In this document: positions 60,367-64,000 of the stretch, piece by piece | Numbering within the stretch: position 1 is the first letter of the stretch | Layout of the letters: each line of letters opens with the position of its first letter | Assembly (NCBI RefSeq): GCF_029633865.1 | Contig: NC_079224.1 | Location: 19,123,126 to 19,187,125, forward strand | Length of the DNA stretch: 64,000 bases | Origin: Lampris incognitus | Lineage: Eukaryota > Chordata > Actinopteri > Lampriformes > Lampridae | Direction of reading: 5' to 3' | Notes under the pieces: model-generated | Told to the model about the DNA's origin: nothing | Databases searched by the model: none | What the model saw: only the letters and a program-made list of their open reading frames with translations | Position numbers and translations under genes: made by a program

Positions 60367-62609
60367 GTAAGTGAGCCTGTTCCCTGTGCATGATATCATA
60401 TACACTTACAGTATGTCTCATTTATAGGATAATACATAACGCCTTCTGGTCTCCTATGTGTAGTGTGTATAACTGGATAGAGCAGCTTCACTAAGTGTGT
60501 TGGCAAAATTACTTATACAAGCACAAAGACAGACAGATTTTATCTTGATCATATAAAAAAAGATAAACAATAGTCGATGTGTTTTTTTTCCCCTCAGTTT
60601 CTAACTTAGAGATGTGACATATATATAAATCCGGTTAAATGGAGGTAGTCCAGCCGGTGTGAGGATGTAGCGTGACAGGGTCAGCACACAGGATGACATG
60701 TGGTGTGGATAATCACCCTGCCTCCACCGGAGTCCTTTACACCGAGAACATGGGGTTGGCAGCTGGAGAGACGGGCCTGGTGGGGTCTTTTATGATTTCA
60801 TCATTTAAAAGCTCTCTGGCACGATAAGGTTAACCGTAGCGGACGGGTGACTTTGGAGAGGGATGCTGCTATTGTTCAGACGAGACTCTGTGCCCGTTTC
60901 TTGGAAATCTTCCTCCGGAGTTCTGGTTTAATATCAGAAACTAATTCTCTGCAGCAAAGACACATTAGCTTTTTCACACCATTGTGAATTGTGTAACCAG
61001 AAGCACCTTTGCTACATCAAATAGTAATTGTGATAGTTAATTAATACAATTCCTTACAGGTTAAAACTTGAATCATACCAACATTTAAACATTTGATATG
61101 TGTGGAAGAGACGTTGCTTATGACATGAATTGTATCAGCCAATCAATCAGCAGTAATGGTTTTTAATTAAAAGCAGAAAAATGGAGACATGAAAGATGAT
61201 ATTTTGTCTTAGGAAAGAGGGACTTTATGCCCAATCAAATGCATAGCAAGAAACCATCCAAATATTGCTATTCAGCCTACGCACTGATTAATCCTATAAA
61301 TCCAAATGCTTTTGAAACAACCAGCAACAGGATGACTCCGTCCATGCCAAGCCTGGTTCAAGGGTTATAGTGAGCTAAATACCCATCTGTGTGACTCTGA
61401 AATCCTAGGGTCTCAACAAATGGCTTGTTAATCATATGAAATAATAGAGAAGTGCATAAAACAGAAAAGCATGATGATATCAAGCTAAGGTATGGAAGCT
61501 GAGTTTGTCAAAGTGTTAGTCCTTAATTTTTTTTTAATAAAAAAATATAAATAAAAAAAAATCTCATAAAATCTACTAAAAATCGAATAAATAAAAAAAA
61601 AACAACAAATAAATAATAAAATCTAATAAAAATCTAATTAAAGTGCTATATAAATATTATTATTATTATTATTAAGAGATTTTAGACATAAAAATAGGCC
61701 ATAAAATTCAGCAGTAATAGCATTTTTAATCAATTAATAATTTCTAAAAATCAGTGAATGCAGCAACGCAGAAACATAAACTCTTTAGTTTTTAATTTCA
61801 CACAGTAGACACTCCCCAAAACACAGAAACTTAATCTTCAAGAAGGAAAATCTAATCCACTAGTTTGTGTGCAACTCAGAAAGAAAAAGAGGAAACGTCG
61901 GAGGGCGTCCAAAGGAAAATGACGTCACAGCTCTCCCTAAAATAGTAGGTCAGTATGATCAGACTATCTCAGCTTTTACTTGTCCAGCTGTTCCCAAAGT
62001 TTACCTACAAATTGCTGCAACTTTGCAGGACTTTCTGCATTTGAGTTTTATTTGCTGCGCTGTGTGTCGGCCATTTGAGGAGCCCCACAGGGCCCAGATG
62101 ATGCTGGTGATCCTCACCCCATCACATTCACATCTGAGACACTTTTAATCTTTCTTCACCCCCAACTCTAATGGGTTTGATAATGGCTGTTTGGACAAAA
62201 AGAGAACAATGAGGATTAGTTCTTCTTTCAACCATTAATTTTAGGACTGATAGGGCATTTATAAGAGATTTTTATTTATGCTAGACTTCAGATTACTGTC
62301 AAATCTAGGACAGAAATAAACAGGGGGGCAATGCAGATCTGTAGTAACCTGATGCCAGATTCCAAGTGAACATAAGATAACTTTTGTTTTTTTCTTCATC
62401 TTTTTTTTTTTCCCGAAATGGTCAAGACAAATTTGTAAGTCCTGTCGCATTTTAGATGGACCTTTTTTGAGGCTAGCGATGGAGGCAAGATATTAAGCAG
62501 GTCATGAGGGAGGACGTAAAACATAGAGGATGCTTAATCTTTTGAGTGTATTCCAACAAGTAATCCCTGAGTAGATTTCCAAATTAAAGCTTTGGATACA
62601 TTATGATGA

Positions 62610-62610
<1 letters not shown>
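60367..62610 (+). other. Sodium channel intron 7, continuing to the window end
   Basis: No further channel exon is found before 64000; the expected next exon, which would lead into the domain I pore loop, is absent. A/T homopolymer-rich DNA at 61518-61680. Confidence 0.7.
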
Positions 62611-62611
<1 letters not shown>

Positions 62612-62692
<81 letters not shown>

Positions 62693-62832
62693 ACACACAA
62701 ACACGCATGCATGCATGCACACACACACGCACACACATGCATGCACACAGATAGAGACACAACTGTAAACGGACGCACATGTACAGATAGACACATGCAT
62801 GGATGTACACACACACACACACACACACACAA
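62612..62832 (+). repeat. (CA)n and CATGCA compound microsatellite
   Basis: About 38 CA units, then mixed CACGCATGCATG and CA blocks to 62832. Confidence 0.95.
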
Positions 62833-63026
62833 AGAAATATGTTTTACCCTCAAACACTCAAATGTTTTCACTATAGTTGTTTGACAAGTCTGTAATAAAT
62901 TGTTTGCCCAGAGGTCTTAGTGCTAAGTCTCTGTACAGCTAGGCTGTTCCTTAACATGCCCACTGTAGAGTTCAGATAATTATTTTCAGACGCTTATCCC
63001 CATTAGGCAACAATCATGATTTCCAA

Positions 63027-63309
<283 letters not shown>

Positions 63310-64000
63310 GTAGGGCTAACACTCCATTAACAGCCATAATACTGAGCAGTTTTCTTGTGTGTCTGTTAAATGTCACCAACATTGTGCAGAATAATGCCCA
63401 CCAGTGACCATTATAAATGAATGTGAAAACTTACTTGCTGGTTTGCAGATTGCATTGTGTAAAAAAATGCAAATAACCACACCACATACAGCTGTGTAAT
63501 ATAGAGTTGCTAACTGAATTTGTTGTCCGTCAGTAACGTCACCGGTGGACACAATTTAAGAAACACACAAGACTACTCAGTATTATGTCTACTGATGGAG
63601 CGTTATCCCTGCAACAAATATACAGAGATAATGTTGAAAGTCGGGATTAGTTCCCCTTAAGGTCAGCATGCATCAAGGTCTACGACCGTGATACTGACCT
63701 TAACTATCGTATGGACAATTTGAGTTTTTGCCCTCGATTGTCAAATAACAGGAATGGGAAGAACCGCCCCCCGCCACCACCACCACCATGCCATTTGCAG
63801 TTATCTGGAATATAGTCCAGATGCTTTTCTCCTGATCTGCTAAACAAAGTGCAAGTGCCTCACGGTGCACTACAAAAGATACTCCCATTTAAACAGCTGA
63901 AATATTGTATTAAAATGTACTCTTGAAGGATCAAGAGTACGGGAGCCATGTGCTGACAGTTCCAAAACTTCGATATATGCCAAACATACACGCTCTAAAC

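Noticed and set aside
62259-62450. Possible further sodium channel exon after 60366
   Set aside because: Nothing in any frame between 60367 and 64000 resembles the pore-loop exon that should follow.

Overview
The window is vertebrate nuclear DNA and almost certainly comes from a teleost fish. Genes are split into many short exons with GT-AG introns. The rest is filled with LINEs of several clades, tRNA-derived SINEs, a Tc1-type DNA transposon and long microsatellites. There are no bacterial-style operons, CRISPR arrays or phage genes. I cannot name the species.

Three protein-coding genes can be assembled exon by exon. gorasp1 (GRASP65, Golgi stacking) lies on + at 7685-11423 with 9 coding exons and 490 aa. 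wdr48 (UAF1, WD-repeat activator of USP1/USP12/USP46) lies on - at 26687-14283 with 18 coding exons and 677 aa. A voltage-gated sodium channel alpha subunit of the Nav1.5 cluster begins on + at 47360. Its first 7 coding exons (about 334 aa, through S5 and the turret of domain I) end at 60366, and the rest lies beyond the window. Order and relative orientation (gorasp1 >, < wdr48, scn >) match the human chromosome 3p22 block GORASP1-WDR48-SCN11A/10A/5A once that block is flipped.

Layout. 1-1434: AT-rich, nothing recognised. 1435-6375: four antisense fragments of one RTE-type LINE with a (TAG)n tail. 6385-7203: an L1-like LINE 3' end. 7250-11423: gorasp1 with its promoter. 11424-14282: the convergent 3' ends of gorasp1 and wdr48. 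14283-26687: wdr48, whose introns hold a SINE, a near-complete CR1/Rex1-like LINE and fold-back repeats. 26936-33190: a nested retroelement island of gypsy, CR1/Rex1-like LINE and an RTE-type LINE with a clear 14-bp target duplication. 34250-34990: a GC-richer stretch that may hold the noncoding first exon of the channel. 35000-47300: long noncoding DNA with an L2-type LINE, a SINE and inverted repeats. 47360-60366: sodium channel exons. 60367-64000: channel intron with long CA and TATC arrays.

The three genes do not form one pathway; they are old syntenic neighbours. The most distinctive items are a U12-type AT-AC intron in the sodium channel with all of its signals intact, a head-to-head fold-back Tc1 element in the preceding intron, and several target-site duplications that date nested insertions. 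I found no convincing new gene system.
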